In this document: positions 9,593 to 18,513 of the stretch, one piece after another
How positions within the stretch are numbered: position 1 is the stretch's first letter
Layout: the number at the start of each line of letters is the position of its first letter
NCBI GenBank assembly: GCA_965197375.1
Contig: CBDAMZ010000008.1
Span: 278,408-342,407 of the forward strand
Origin: CBDAMZ01 sp965197375
GTDB lineage: Bacteria > Acidobacteriota > Vicinamibacteria > Vicinamibacterales > UBA8438
Reading direction: 5' to 3'
DNA: 64,000 nt
Position numbers and translations under genes: made by a program
Notes under the pieces: generated by a model
Databases searched by the model: none
The model's input: the letters and a program-made list of their open reading frames with translations, nothing else
Told to the model about the DNA's origin: nothing

Positions 9593-10429
9593 TTGGATTC
9601 GATGCCTGCGACGATGGTCTCTCGCACGACGCTGACGTTGCCATCGGCACTCGAACCCGAGCAGGTCGAAACCTGGCTGGGACCGGCTCGCCGAGGGCAG
9701 GCGGCGGCGTTTTTAGACTATGACGGCACGTTGACGCCGATTGTAAATCGGCCAGAGTTGGCGACGCTGTCCGACGCCGCGCGGGACGTGCTTCGGCGGC
9801 TCGCTGCCCGCTGTCCGGTGACGATTGTCAGCGGTCGAGACAATGCCGTGGTGTCTCGCTTTGTTTGTCTTGATACGCTGGGCTACGTTGGCAGTCATGG
9901 ATTTGATATCGTCGGTCCCCCTGGGACGGGCCTCCGCCGGGAGGTCGCTCACGAGCTCGTGCCTGAGTTGGATGCGGTGGAAGATGAACTCCGTCATCGG
10001 CTGGACGGAATTCAGGGTGCGCTCGTGGAGCGCAAGCGCTTCAGCGTCGCGACGCATGTCCGCCTCGTTGCAGACAAGGACCTTGCCAGAGTTCAGGCGG
10101 TTATCGAGGAGTTACGCGCGGACCACCCGTTACTGCGGCGCGCTCTGGGAAAAAAAGTGATCGAGTTTCAGCCGGACATCGACTGGGATAAGGGTATCGC
10201 AGTTCGGTGGATGCTCGCCGAGATGGGGCTCGACGAGTCTGTGGCTCTCTACATCGGTGACGATCTTACCGACGAAACGGTCTTTGGGGCACTCGCTGGG
10301 CGTGCTACGACCATCGTCGTGACCGAAGAGGGTCGCCCGACGGCTGCCCGCTTCCGTTTACGAGATCACGAGGAGGTACATCTTCTACTCGGCCGGCTGG
10401 TCGACGCGTTTCCTGTCGTCGAACCGTAA
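9593..10429 (+). CDS. otsB: Trehalose-6-phosphate phosphatase
   Basis: 278 residues of the HAD superfamily. AFLDYDGTLTPIVNRP near residue 40 gives the nucleophile and acid aspartates, PVTIVSGRD near 80 the second motif, and ALYIGDDLTDETVF near 220 the metal-binding acidic motif typical of OtsB. It dephosphorylates trehalose 6-phosphate, the last step of trehalose synthesis. The OtsA synthase is not adjacent. The start is TTG 9593 or the in-frame ATG 9602; the first three residues are uncertain. Confidence 0.87.
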   Translation: MDSMPATMVSRTTLTLPSALEPEQVETWLGPARRGQAAAFLDYDGTLTPIVNRPELATLSDAARDVLRRLAARCPVTIVSGRDNAVVSRFVCLDTLGYVGSHGFDIVGPPGTGLRREVAHELVPELDAVEDELRHRLDGIQGALVERKRFSVATHVRLVADKDLARVQAVIEELRADHPLLRRALGKKVIEFQPDIDWDKGIAVRWMLAEMGLDESVALYIGDDLTDETVFGALAGRATTIVVTEEGRPTAARFRLRDHEEVHLLLGRLVDAFPVVEP

Positions 10430-10496
10430 CCGAGTGCTCCAACGGTTCCGCGTGGACGCTCGATTTCGTCCCGCCAGGTTGTCCACCCTCTTGGCT

Positions 10497-12581
10497 ATGT
10501 CGACGAGCCAGAAACCTTCGCAGGTGCTGAAGCGGACGGCTTCTCGGCGTCGCGTCGAGACGTTGCGCCGCGAGATTCAGCGTCACGACTATCTGTATTA
10601 CGTGGTGGATCAACCTGAAATTTTAGACACTGATTACGACCGGCTCTTCGCCGAGCTCAAGGCACTGGAGGAGAGGCATCCTGTCCTGGTAACTCCTGAC
10701 TCGCCCACGCAACGCGTGGCCGGCGCGTCGCTCACGTCATTTCCGGAGGTGCACCATGTGGCGCCAATGCTCAGTCTCGAGTCGGTGACGGACGCGGCTA
10801 TGGTCGATCGGTTTATCGAGCGGACCGGTAGCACTGGTTATCTCGTCGAACCGAAATTCGACGGGCTGTCGCTTGAGCTCGTTTACGAGCGCGGCCGTTT
10901 TGCGAGGGCGTCGACGCGCGGCGACGGACAGCGTGGCGAGGGCGTAACTGAGAACGTCAGGACGATCCGCGCGGTACCGCTCCGTCTTAGTGACGTGACG
11001 CGGCGGCCGCCGACTCGGCTCGCCGTTCGCGGAGAGGCGATCATGCACCTCGACGACTTCGCGGCGCTCAACGCCCGGCTCGTGCAGGAAGGCAAGCAGA
11101 CCTTCGCCAACCCTAGGAACGCAGCGGCTGGCGCGATCCGTCAGCTGGATCCGCGGGCCACGGCTCAGCGAGCGCTTGCGATCTACTTCTATGACATCCT
11201 CGCGATGGAGGGTGGCCCGGCCCTGACGCGGGGGACCGAGCTGCGCGAGGCGCTGCAAGCCTGGGGCCTACGTGTCAGTCCACAGGCGCGGCGATGCCTA
11301 GCCGCGCAAGAGATTCTCGACTTCCACCGCACGCTGGAGACCGAGCGCGGGGCTCTCGGGTACGAAATCGACGGCATCGTCGTCAAGGTCGACGATCTGC
11401 TGGCACGCGACCGCCTGGGCGAAACCGGACGCCACCCGCGCTGGGCCATCGCCATCAAGTTCCGGCCGTGCGAGGAGCGGACGACGATCGAAGACATCAT
11501 CGTTCAGGTCGGGCGAACCGGCGTTCTGACGCCGGTTGCGATTCTCGCGCCCGTTCGGATCGGCGGTGTGACAATCAGTCGGGCGACATTGCACAACCGC
11601 GAGGAAGTGGTCCGCAAGGATCTGCGCGTTGGCGACACGGTTCAGGTAATTCGTGCTGGGGACGTCATCCCGGGGGTGGTGGGCTTGGTGGACGATACGC
11701 GGATACCGCGACACGCCAAATTCGAGATGCCCGCACACTGTCCCGAGTGCCGAACGCCGGTCGTGCGGGAGGGGTCATTCGATCGGTGTCCGAACGGGCT
11801 GGCGTGCCCGCCGCAGCTCAGGGGTGCGGTCGAGTATTTCGGATCGCGCAATGCGCTCAACATCGACGGGCTCGGAAAGGAGACCGTCGACCAGCTGATC
11901 GGTGCTGGGCTTGTGGCGAACGTCGCTGATTTATTCAGTCTTTCGGAAGCCGATTTGGTCGTTCTGGATCGGTTCGCCGAGGTTTCGGCCCGTAATCTCG
12001 TTCGGGCGATCAAGCGATCGAAGAAAGTTGAGTTTCCACGATTTCTCTACGCGCTGGGGATTCCAGGGGTTGGTGTCCAGACGGCACGTGACCTGGCCCA
12101 GCACTTCGGCAAGCTGTCGGACGTCCGCGCGGCCGACGAAACGGTGCTCCAAACGGTGAACGGCGTTGGTCCGACCATAGCGCATGCGGTCGCCGAGTTT
12201 TTCCGGCAGAAAGCAGTCCACCGGGTGATCGACCTGTGTCTAAAGCGAGGTGTGCGAATCGTTGCACCACGGTTAGTCAAACGGGGGGCGTTGGCTGGCA
12301 AGACGGTGGTCTTTACCGGTAGCCTGAGTAAGTTTTCACGGCGAGACGCGAGTGAGCTGGTGACAGACTTGGGCGGGCACGTTGCCAACAGCGTCAGCCG
12401 CCAGACCGACTATGTCATTGTTGGGGAGGGCGCGGGCTCGAAGCTCGACGCGGCGCGCAGACTTGGGATCCGGACCCTAAGCGAGGAGAAGTTTCTGGAG
12501 CTAGTTAACGGGTTGCCTGCTTCAGCACCGGCATTAGAGAGATCGCAACCGCCCGCGCCGCGCCCCCCCCGTTCGAGATAG
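10497..12581 (+). CDS. ligA: NAD-dependent DNA ligase
   Basis: 694 residues from ATG 10497. Domain order is normal for LigA: Ia domain (RREIQRHDYLYYVVDQPEI), nucleotidyltransferase with the adenylated lysine in PKFDGLSLELVYERG near residue 120, OB fold, a four-cysteine zinc finger (CPECRTP...CPNGLACP) near 420, helix-hairpin-helix repeats (LYALGIPGVGVQTARDLA) and a C-terminal BRCT domain (LAGKTVVFTGSL onward). It seals nicks during replication and repair. The C-terminal tail after BRCT is proline-rich. A GTG further upstream is possible, but its extension lacks family similarity. Confidence 0.94.
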   Translation: MSTSQKPSQVLKRTASRRRVETLRREIQRHDYLYYVVDQPEILDTDYDRLFAELKALEERHPVLVTPDSPTQRVAGASLTSFPEVHHVAPMLSLESVTDAAMVDRFIERTGSTGYLVEPKFDGLSLELVYERGRFARASTRGDGQRGEGVTENVRTIRAVPLRLSDVTRRPPTRLAVRGEAIMHLDDFAALNARLVQEGKQTFANPRNAAAGAIRQLDPRATAQRALAIYFYDILAMEGGPALTRGTELREALQAWGLRVSPQARRCLAAQEILDFHRTLETERGALGYEIDGIVVKVDDLLARDRLGETGRHPRWAIAIKFRPCEERTTIEDIIVQVGRTGVLTPVAILAPVRIGGVTISRATLHNREEVVRKDLRVGDTVQVIRAGDVIPGVVGLVDDTRIPRHAKFEMPAHCPECRTPVVREGSFDRCPNGLACPPQLRGAVEYFGSRNALNIDGLGKETVDQLIGAGLVANVADLFSLSEADLVVLDRFAEVSARNLVRAIKRSKKVEFPRFLYALGIPGVGVQTARDLAQHFGKLSDVRAADETVLQTVNGVGPTIAHAVAEFFRQKAVHRVIDLCLKRGVRIVAPRLVKRGALAGKTVVFTGSLSKFSRRDASELVTDLGGHVANSVSRQTDYVIVGEGAGSKLDAARRLGIRTLSEEKFLELVNGLPASAPALERSQPPAPRPPRSR

Positions 12582-12690
12582 GCGCCGAGGATTGAGTCGG
12601 CGATGTCCCTGCTGGATCTGGCGATCGCGCCAGATACGACCGAAGCAGGTCATCAGCTGGAGGTTGCGGCGTTACAGTAAAGTAGTCAGC

Positions 12691-13212
12691 ATGCCGAAGA
12701 GCACGTTTCAGCGTTGCCGTGTCCTCGGAACGAAGTATCACCGAAGCGCGACTGTGCTTGTCACGACACTTCTATTCAGCGCCACACTTTCGACCAACAT
12801 GGCGACACATGAGCGCCAAGACACATATGCCCCCATTATTACGACACTTGGGACGCGTGCATTCGACATCGAGTATGAACTCTGGTACTACATCGGCGTC
12901 GTCTTCGAATCGGAAGTCAAGAAGAAAGCGGACGGCTATGAGTATAGATACCGGCTGACAAACAAAGGTGACACGCAGGTACGCGTTGAGTGGCGTGCTC
13001 TCGAAGACAGTGCCTTCGGCGACTCGGCAGACAACATCGAAGAACTGCGAATGGGCTTGTTAGACCCAGACGCCGTCTCCGAATGGCTCGTACTTACGAG
13101 CCAGGCCGCTCCTCGGATAAGTAAGCTATCAGCGAATATATTCGGAAATAAACCCGCCGGCAGTGAATCGGCCCAACATAGTGGGCCAGCTCAAGCCTAC
13201 GTGCCAGAATAG
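12691..13212 (+). CDS. Putative secreted protein of unknown function
   Basis: 173 residues from ATG 12691. Residues about 15-35 are hydrophobic (ATVLVTTLLFSATLST) and may be a signal sequence. The remainder is soluble and acidic, with a beta-strand-like stretch YEYRYRLTNKGDTQVRVEWRA near residue 85 that looks like an immunoglobulin-like or DUF11-type fold for a single strand pair. No family was recognised. It lies alone between ligA and the convergent rdgB gene. Confidence 0.5.
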   Translation: MPKSTFQRCRVLGTKYHRSATVLVTTLLFSATLSTNMATHERQDTYAPIITTLGTRAFDIEYELWYYIGVVFESEVKKKADGYEYRYRLTNKGDTQVRVEWRALEDSAFGDSADNIEELRMGLLDPDAVSEWLVLTSQAAPRISKLSANIFGNKPAGSESAQHSGPAQAYVPE

Positions 13213-13281
13213 AGGCTCAACAGCCTTAAACCTTATCGAATCGAAGCAGTTCCTCGGGGGCGGTCCGATTGTAAGGTTTGG

Positions 13282-13887
13282 TCAGGTGGCCTCTGGGGTC
13301 TTCCTGAGGTGTTCGTTCAGAAAGGTCCGCAACGCGCGAAACGCCTTACCCCGGTGACTGACGGCGGCCTTAGCCTCGGCGGAGACCTCGGCCAGCGTGC
13401 GGTCGTACGGTGGATAGAAAAAGATCGGATCGTAGCCGAAACCGCCGGTCCCTCGTGGTGCTCGGGAAATGTATCCTTCGATCATGCCAGAGGTCTCGAA
13501 AATTACCCGCGCACCGTCGGCGACGGCGAGCGCGCACACGAACCGAGCCGCGCTCGTAGGAGAACCGCGCGCTCGGAGCTTGGCATAGATCGTAGCGAAC
13601 TTCTCTGCGTACGATTCGCCGTTGAACCGCGACGACAGCAGGCCCGGCGCGCCGTTGAGCGCGCCGATTTCGAGGCCAGAATCCTCGGCCACCGTCAAAT
13701 CAGAAAAGTGCCTAGCGTAATGCAGTACCTTGAGGCGGGCGTTGTCTGCGAACGTCTGGCCAGTCTCCTCTGGCGTACTAATGCCCAATCGGCGATCCAG
13801 TATGTCGATCTGGATCGGCAAACCGGTCAGGATGGCCTGGATTTCAGTGATCTTGTGCGGATTGGTAGTTGCGAGGACAAGCTTCAT
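13282..13887 (-). CDS. rdgB: XTP/dITP diphosphatase (RdgB/HAM1 family)
   Basis: 201 residues with family marks LVLATTNPHKITEI at the N-terminus, VAEDSGLEIGALNGAPGLLSSR near residue 65 and GTGGFGYDPIFFYP near 145. The enzyme hydrolyses non-canonical purine nucleoside triphosphates to monophosphates, keeping them out of DNA. It lies downstream of rph in a minus-strand cluster, amidase, GerMN protein, rph, rdgB; rph-rdgB adjacency is common in bacteria. Confidence 0.92.
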   Translation of the reverse strand: MKLVLATTNPHKITEIQAILTGLPIQIDILDRRLGISTPEETGQTFADNARLKVLHYARHFSDLTVAEDSGLEIGALNGAPGLLSSRFNGESYAEKFATIYAKLRARGSPTSAARFVCALAVADGARVIFETSGMIEGYISRAPRGTGGFGYDPIFFYPPYDRTLAEVSAEAKAAVSHRGKAFRALRTFLNEHLRKTPEAT

Positions 13888-13923
13888 ACTTCGACAGGTT
13901 CAGGACTAACGGAGTCGAAGCGC

Positions 13924-14667
13924 TCAGACCGGACCTAGGTACTGTCCCACGATTGCACGCTGTAGTTCGACGAGCTGCTTAATTGCGGTATCTGCAAGTG
14001 CCAGGAGTTCTTGCAGGGCATCGAGGCCGAACGGCGCGCCCTCGGCCGTGCCTTGCACCTCGATGAAACGCCCATCCCCTGTTTTTACGACATTCATGTC
14101 GACTGCTGCTTTGGAGTCCTCTTCGTAAGCAAGATCGGTCACGGCGCGGCCGTCGACGATGCCAACGCTGATCGCCGCGACGTAATCATCGATCGGCAAC
14201 CGCTTGATGACCCCATTCTCGCGTAGCTTGTTGAGCGCCAGCACCAGTGCCACGAAGCCGCCGGTGATCGACGCCGTTCGGGTGCCACCGTCCGCCTGGA
14301 TGACATCGCAGTCGATCCAGATACTGCGCTCTCCTAGCTCGTCGAGACGCGTGACCGCCCGCAGCGAGCGACCGATCAATCGCTGGATTTCCTGGGTGCG
14401 CCCACCCACCCGGCCAGACGAGGCCTCCCTGGCCGAGCGCGTCGACGTCGAGCGTGGCAACATCCCGTACTCGGATGTCACCCACCCTTTTCCCGTCCCG
14501 CGACGGAAGGGCGGTACCCGATCCTCAACGCTCGCCGCACAGATAACCCGCGTCTGGCCTGCTTCGACTAAGACCGATCCTTCCGCGTGCATCAGATAGT
14601 TAGGGGTGAGCGTTGTGGGGCGTAGGTCAGCCTGGCGGCGCTGGTCGAATCGAACCGTGTCGGTCAT
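13924..14667 (-). CDS. rph: Ribonuclease PH
   Basis: 247 residues covering the family. Visible marks are RFDQRRQADLRPTTL, EGSVLVEAGQTRVICAASVE, GWVTSEYGMLPRST and QADGGTRTASITGGF. RNase PH trims tRNA 3' ends phosphorolytically in the cytoplasm. The gene sits between the GerMN-domain gene (15 bases upstream) and rdgB (36 bases downstream), so the cluster is probably one transcript. Confidence 0.93.
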   Translation of the reverse strand: MTDTVRFDQRRQADLRPTTLTPNYLMHAEGSVLVEAGQTRVICAASVEDRVPPFRRGTGKGWVTSEYGMLPRSTSTRSAREASSGRVGGRTQEIQRLIGRSLRAVTRLDELGERSIWIDCDVIQADGGTRTASITGGFVALVLALNKLRENGVIKRLPIDDYVAAISVGIVDGRAVTDLAYEEDSKAAVDMNVVKTGDGRFIEVQGTAEGAPFGLDALQELLALADTAIKQLVELQRAIVGQYLGPV

Positions 14668-14682
14668 GGGTTGTGAGGGGCG

Positions 14683-15300
14683 CTACCCGTTGGCCGAGGC
14701 CTGGTCCTCGATCGCGGGTTCCACGACCCACTTCAGGTTTGGTCCCAGTGGCTGACGTAGATCGATGTGGCCCGCCAGGGTATCGACCTCCTGTCCCTCG
14801 ACGAGGATTTGTACGGCTTTGATTTCTGGCACGTTGATCGTTAACGCGTTTACAAGGGCGTAGATAGTGAATAGCTCTTCAAGTGATCCGCCCGAGTGGG
14901 CCGTTGTAACCTCACGACTCAGGTCGACGAACGCATTGCCGTCCTCGGCGAGGTAAATTGCACGCAACTTGGAGCCTTCGGGGAACGGAGACGTCAAAGG
15001 GGTTGGTGGCTCGGCCAGCTGGTGCTCGGCGATCGTGCGCGCTCGCGCGAGCGTATCCTGGCCGGACGGAACATCGCGTTCCAGACCGACGAGCCCTAGA
15101 CCGTCCTCCGCCAGGTAGAACAACGTGATCTTCGAGGGTGAGGGTCTCTTGGGCTGGTTGGTCGTTGCGAGCGCAGCCGCTGGAGCGCTGGTGATCCCAG
15201 ACCAGCGCTGCACCAGGGCGTACGCGAGCGATCCCACAACAAGGGCGACGAGGACAACACCGCCGCCGAATAGGAGATAGGGCCGGGCGATTCGGAACAT
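14683..15300 (-). CDS. GerMN domain membrane-anchored protein
   Basis: 205 residues. Residues 8-30 are one transmembrane anchor (LLFGGGVVLVALVVGSLAYA). Residues about 57-190 form a GerMN (sporulation/germination) domain with LFYLAEDGLGLVGLERDV and LRAIYLAEDGNAFVDLSREV, ending in a region VQILVEGQEVDTLAGHIDL typical of the fold. In non-spore-formers this domain is found with cell-wall amidases, as here: the amidase gene is immediately upstream. A role in septal peptidoglycan processing is inferred. Confidence 0.85.
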   Translation of the reverse strand: MFRIARPYLLFGGGVVLVALVVGSLAYALVQRWSGITSAPAAALATTNQPKRPSPSKITLFYLAEDGLGLVGLERDVPSGQDTLARARTIAEHQLAEPPTPLTSPFPEGSKLRAIYLAEDGNAFVDLSREVTTAHSGGSLEELFTIYALVNALTINVPEIKAVQILVEGQEVDTLAGHIDLRQPLGPNLKWVVEPAIEDQASANG

Positions 15301-15308
15301 GAGTTTCG

Positions 15309-16928
15309 TTAATTTCGCTGGTCTAGCCGCGATCCACTGGCGCCGGTCTTGACACCGCCGGACAGCGTGCGTTCAGCGCGCTCGAGATGATCCCGGAAGC
15401 GCACGATGCTGGTCACGAGCGCCTCAACCACGGCGTTTTGGAACGAAGCGTCGGCGAGCTGTTGCCTCTGATACGGATTGGAGATGTACCCCATCTCTAC
15501 CAGCACGGCAGGCATATTTGCGCCAACCAGGACGCGGAGAGGCGCTTGTTGGATAGCCCTCGGGCTCATGGGGACCTGCCGGCGGAGTTCGCCCTCGACA
15601 AATTCTGCCAGGCGGGCCGACTGTTCCAGATAACGCACTTGGGCCATCTCCCACAAGATGAGGTCGATCTCGCGCATGCCGCCTCTGAGCACCGGCAAGA
15701 CCTGACTTTCACGTTCCGCCAGCGCACGTGCTTCTTCGCCGTACTCGTCGATGCTCAGGTAGAACACCTCGGCGCCAGACGCCGATTCATGCCTGGACGC
15801 GTTGGCGTGCAAGCTAATGAAGATGTCTGCTTTGTTATTGTTGGCGATGGCGGCTCGCTCATCGAGGTCGACGGTGTTGTCTCGGTTCCGCGTGAGGATG
15901 ACGCGGATCCCGAGACGACGCTCGATGGCGTCGCGTAGCCGTTGAGCAACACTCAGCGTGATGTGTTTTTCGAGTATGCCCGTCGGGCCACGCGCGCCCG
16001 CTTCTGAACCGCCATGACCGGCGTCGACTACGATGGTCCGAATGGTTGGTAAGGCGGTGAAATCAGGGAGCGGATCGGTTGACGCCGATGTCGGCGGGTT
16101 GGCCGGAAGCGGATCCGAAGCGGCCGCCGTCGCGTCGGTCGTTTCGGCGCTTGAGGCCCTCACGTCAATGATCACTTGCAGGGAGTCATCCGGCCCAGGC
16201 AGGTTCGAAACGTTATACCCGCCAAACGACGGACCTAGCTCGACCGAGAGTCCTGGCAGGGAGTCGACCACGTGGATGTCTCCCAACAGGTTACCGCGTG
16301 TGCGGGCGAGGCGGGAGACGTCTACGGCGTCGGCCTCGAATCTAATCAGCAGGCGGCCGGGTTCGCGCGAGACGACATATGCCGTGGGGGGCATAATTTC
16401 TAGACTTAACTGCGCCGTTCGGCCGCGTGAGCGATAGCGCCCGATGATTCGCGGGACATGCACGTTACCCACTAACAACAACCGCGCGCGCTGGCGCAAT
16501 TCGAGTTTCTCACCGTAGATTGGGGCCAGCGCACGATTGATGAAATCGAGCGGAACTAGCCAGCGTCCGCCTCGCCGGCTTGGCGCGGCCCCCAGCGACA
16601 CCAACCGGCCGTTTACCGACACAAGTTGCTGGTTCGGTGTCAGGATGATGACCCGATCGTGATAGCTAACGGACAGCGTGCCGGCCCTGGAGTCCTCGTG
16701 CACGCCGAGTTGAAACCGCGCCGCTAGTTCATCCAGTGCGATCATCTCGCGCCCGCGACCGTCAACGGTGTCGAGCAACAGGCGGCCATCTGGGGAGATC
16801 AGCGTCAGGCTTCGCGACGCAGGCTGGGCAGACAGTAGTCGTACCGGGAGCGCCGCCACGAAGACCAAGGTAAGCACCAGGGGCGTGGCGATAGCACGCG
16901 CCGTGTGGTGTTCCATCAGACGACTCAC
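15309..16928 (-). CDS. N-acetylmuramoyl-L-alanine amidase (AmiC/Amidase_3)
   Basis: 539 residues with a signal peptide (about residues 10-35), a copper-amine-oxidase-like/stalk N-terminal region (LISPDGRLLLDTVDGRGREM), an AMIN-like beta region (about 165-260) and a C-terminal Amidase_3 domain from about 295. The zinc-site signatures are IVVDAGHGGSEAGARGPTG, then DIFISLHANAS, and the catalytic glutamate in PAVLVEMGYISNP. It cleaves the amide between MurNAc and L-Ala in daughter-cell separation. It heads the cluster with the GerMN protein, rph and rdgB. Confidence 0.9.
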   Translation of the reverse strand: MSRLMEHHTARAIATPLVLTLVFVAALPVRLLSAQPASRSLTLISPDGRLLLDTVDGRGREMIALDELAARFQLGVHEDSRAGTLSVSYHDRVIILTPNQQLVSVNGRLVSLGAAPSRRGGRWLVPLDFINRALAPIYGEKLELRQRARLLLVGNVHVPRIIGRYRSRGRTAQLSLEIMPPTAYVVSREPGRLLIRFEADAVDVSRLARTRGNLLGDIHVVDSLPGLSVELGPSFGGYNVSNLPGPDDSLQVIIDVRASSAETTDATAAASDPLPANPPTSASTDPLPDFTALPTIRTIVVDAGHGGSEAGARGPTGILEKHITLSVAQRLRDAIERRLGIRVILTRNRDNTVDLDERAAIANNNKADIFISLHANASRHESASGAEVFYLSIDEYGEEARALAERESQVLPVLRGGMREIDLILWEMAQVRYLEQSARLAEFVEGELRRQVPMSPRAIQQAPLRVLVGANMPAVLVEMGYISNPYQRQQLADASFQNAVVEALVTSIVRFRDHLERAERTLSGGVKTGASGSRLDQRN

Positions 16929-16942
16929 CTAAGTTAAAGATG

Positions 16943-16970
16943 ATAGCACCCCGCCATCTGTCATGGGCGG
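16943..16970 (-). terminator. Possible terminator hairpin downstream of the SSS transporter
   Basis: On the minus strand, 20 bases past the SSS stop, GCCCGCC and GGCGGG pair around a 9-10 base loop. The sequence after it is A/T-rich but lacks a clean T run, so this is either a weak intrinsic terminator or a structural element between the transporter and the amidase promoter. Confidence 0.35.
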
Positions 16971-16988
16971 GCTCCCTGTGCTCCAGTT

Positions 16989-18386
16989 TTAACTGCCCCG
17001 CCGCATGATACGCAGCGTCGCTACGGCACAGCAACCGACGAGCGCGGCCGCGAGCCCGATCATGGCCGGCGTCAGTCCTGCGATCCCTTCGCCCGCCGTC
17101 GAAATCTGGACGACGCCCATGAGCGCTACCCCGGCAGTGATTGCCCCGAGCGCTTCGGGGGTCGCCACGCGCCGCACATAGAGCCCCGCCAGCACGGGGA
17201 TGAACAGGCTTACGGTGAGCAGGGTGTAGAACACTTCCAGCGCTTCGACGATCGACTCGGAAACGATCGCCAACCCGGTACCAAGTGCCCCCCCAACGAT
17301 CGCCGCGCCTCTGGCGACGCGGAGGACTTGTACATCGGTGGCTTCAGGATGGACAAACCGCCGATACAGGTCCTGCGAGAGGGAAGTGGCCAACATGAAC
17401 AGGATCGCGTCGGACGAGCTTACCTCGGCAGAAAACAGCGCAGCGAGTCCGAGCGCTCCGACGAGCGGTGGCAGAGTGTCCATCAGGAGTGTCGGCAGCG
17501 CCAGGTCCTGATCGGGGAGCGACGGATAGACCGAGCGCGCGATCATGCCGAACAGCGGAGGCACAGCTGCGAAAATTAAGAGCATAACCGCGTTAAGGCC
17601 GACCCCGAAGCGAACCGTACGGTCGTCCTTCGCCCCGTAGACCTTCTGCAGAAGACCTGGTGAAATAATGAACGCAGGCCCTAGCATTGCCAGATAGAAC
17701 CAGCCGGAGTTCCCGCCCGCCCACACGTTCCAGTAGCGATCGAGTCCGTGCGTGGCCGCGACAACGTGGCTCCATCCGCCCACTGCACCGAGGGCGATCG
17801 GCAACGCCACGAGGAAGCCGGTAATTAGCACGGCAAGCTGGAGGACGTTGATCCACGCGGCTGTCAGTAGACCACCCGCCGTGAAGTAGACGGTCACGAC
17901 GAGACCGCCGATCACACAGCCGACCCACGGGTCGACCCCAGCCACAACGTTCAGGATCCAACCGATGGCAATCAACTGGGCGGCAAGGATGGCGATCGTA
18001 CCAAGCCATAACAACGCGGCGATTATCGCCCGCACGCTCTGGCCGTAGCGATACTCTAGGAAATCACCCACGGTGTGGAACCCGCGTTCGGCGGCGACAC
18101 GGCGAATCCTGGGTCCGACCCAGACTGCGAGGAAGATCGACCCCACGCCGGCCGAACCGACCCACCACCAGGCGCTCAGCCCGTCTCGGTAGCCCAGCCC
18201 GGCGGCCCCGACCGTCGACCCGGCACCGATGTTGGCCGCGAGCATCGTAGAAAACAGCAGGAACGGTCCGAGGCGGCGCCCGGCGACAAAGAAATCTGGC
18301 GATCGACGCGCGCGCCTCCCGATCCACAAGCCGAGACCCATAAGCACGGCTGCGTAGAACAGGAGGACTGTCAGGTACAAGTTCAC
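16989..18386 (-). CDS. Sodium:solute symporter (SSS family)
   Basis: 465 residues with about 13 hydrophobic helices. The N-terminal half is strongly SSS-like: SPDFFVAGRRLGPFLLFSTM, the glycine-rich NIGAGSTVGAAGLGY of helix 1-2 and FHTVGDFLEYRYG. It should import a solute with Na+ across the inner membrane; the substrate cannot be told (proline-, sugar- and carboxylate-type members look alike here). It is divergent from the OPT transporter gene. Confidence 0.85.
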   Translation of the reverse strand: MNLYLTVLLFYAAVLMGLGLWIGRRARRSPDFFVAGRRLGPFLLFSTMLAANIGAGSTVGAAGLGYRDGLSAWWWVGSAGVGSIFLAVWVGPRIRRVAAERGFHTVGDFLEYRYGQSVRAIIAALLWLGTIAILAAQLIAIGWILNVVAGVDPWVGCVIGGLVVTVYFTAGGLLTAAWINVLQLAVLITGFLVALPIALGAVGGWSHVVAATHGLDRYWNVWAGGNSGWFYLAMLGPAFIISPGLLQKVYGAKDDRTVRFGVGLNAVMLLIFAAVPPLFGMIARSVYPSLPDQDLALPTLLMDTLPPLVGALGLAALFSAEVSSSDAILFMLATSLSQDLYRRFVHPEATDVQVLRVARGAAIVGGALGTGLAIVSESIVEALEVFYTLLTVSLFIPVLAGLYVRRVATPEALGAITAGVALMGVVQISTAGEGIAGLTPAMIGLAAALVGCCAVATLRIMRRGS

Positions 18387-18513
18387 CTGCTTGCTCTCAC
18401 GGTATGATGACTGCCTAGCTCTGATATTACCTGAGAGCTCTCCCGAGCGTTGCAGCGCAACTGCCGCAGGCTACTTTCGAGACACGGTAGCGAGTAGGCA
18501 CAATCGACGCCAA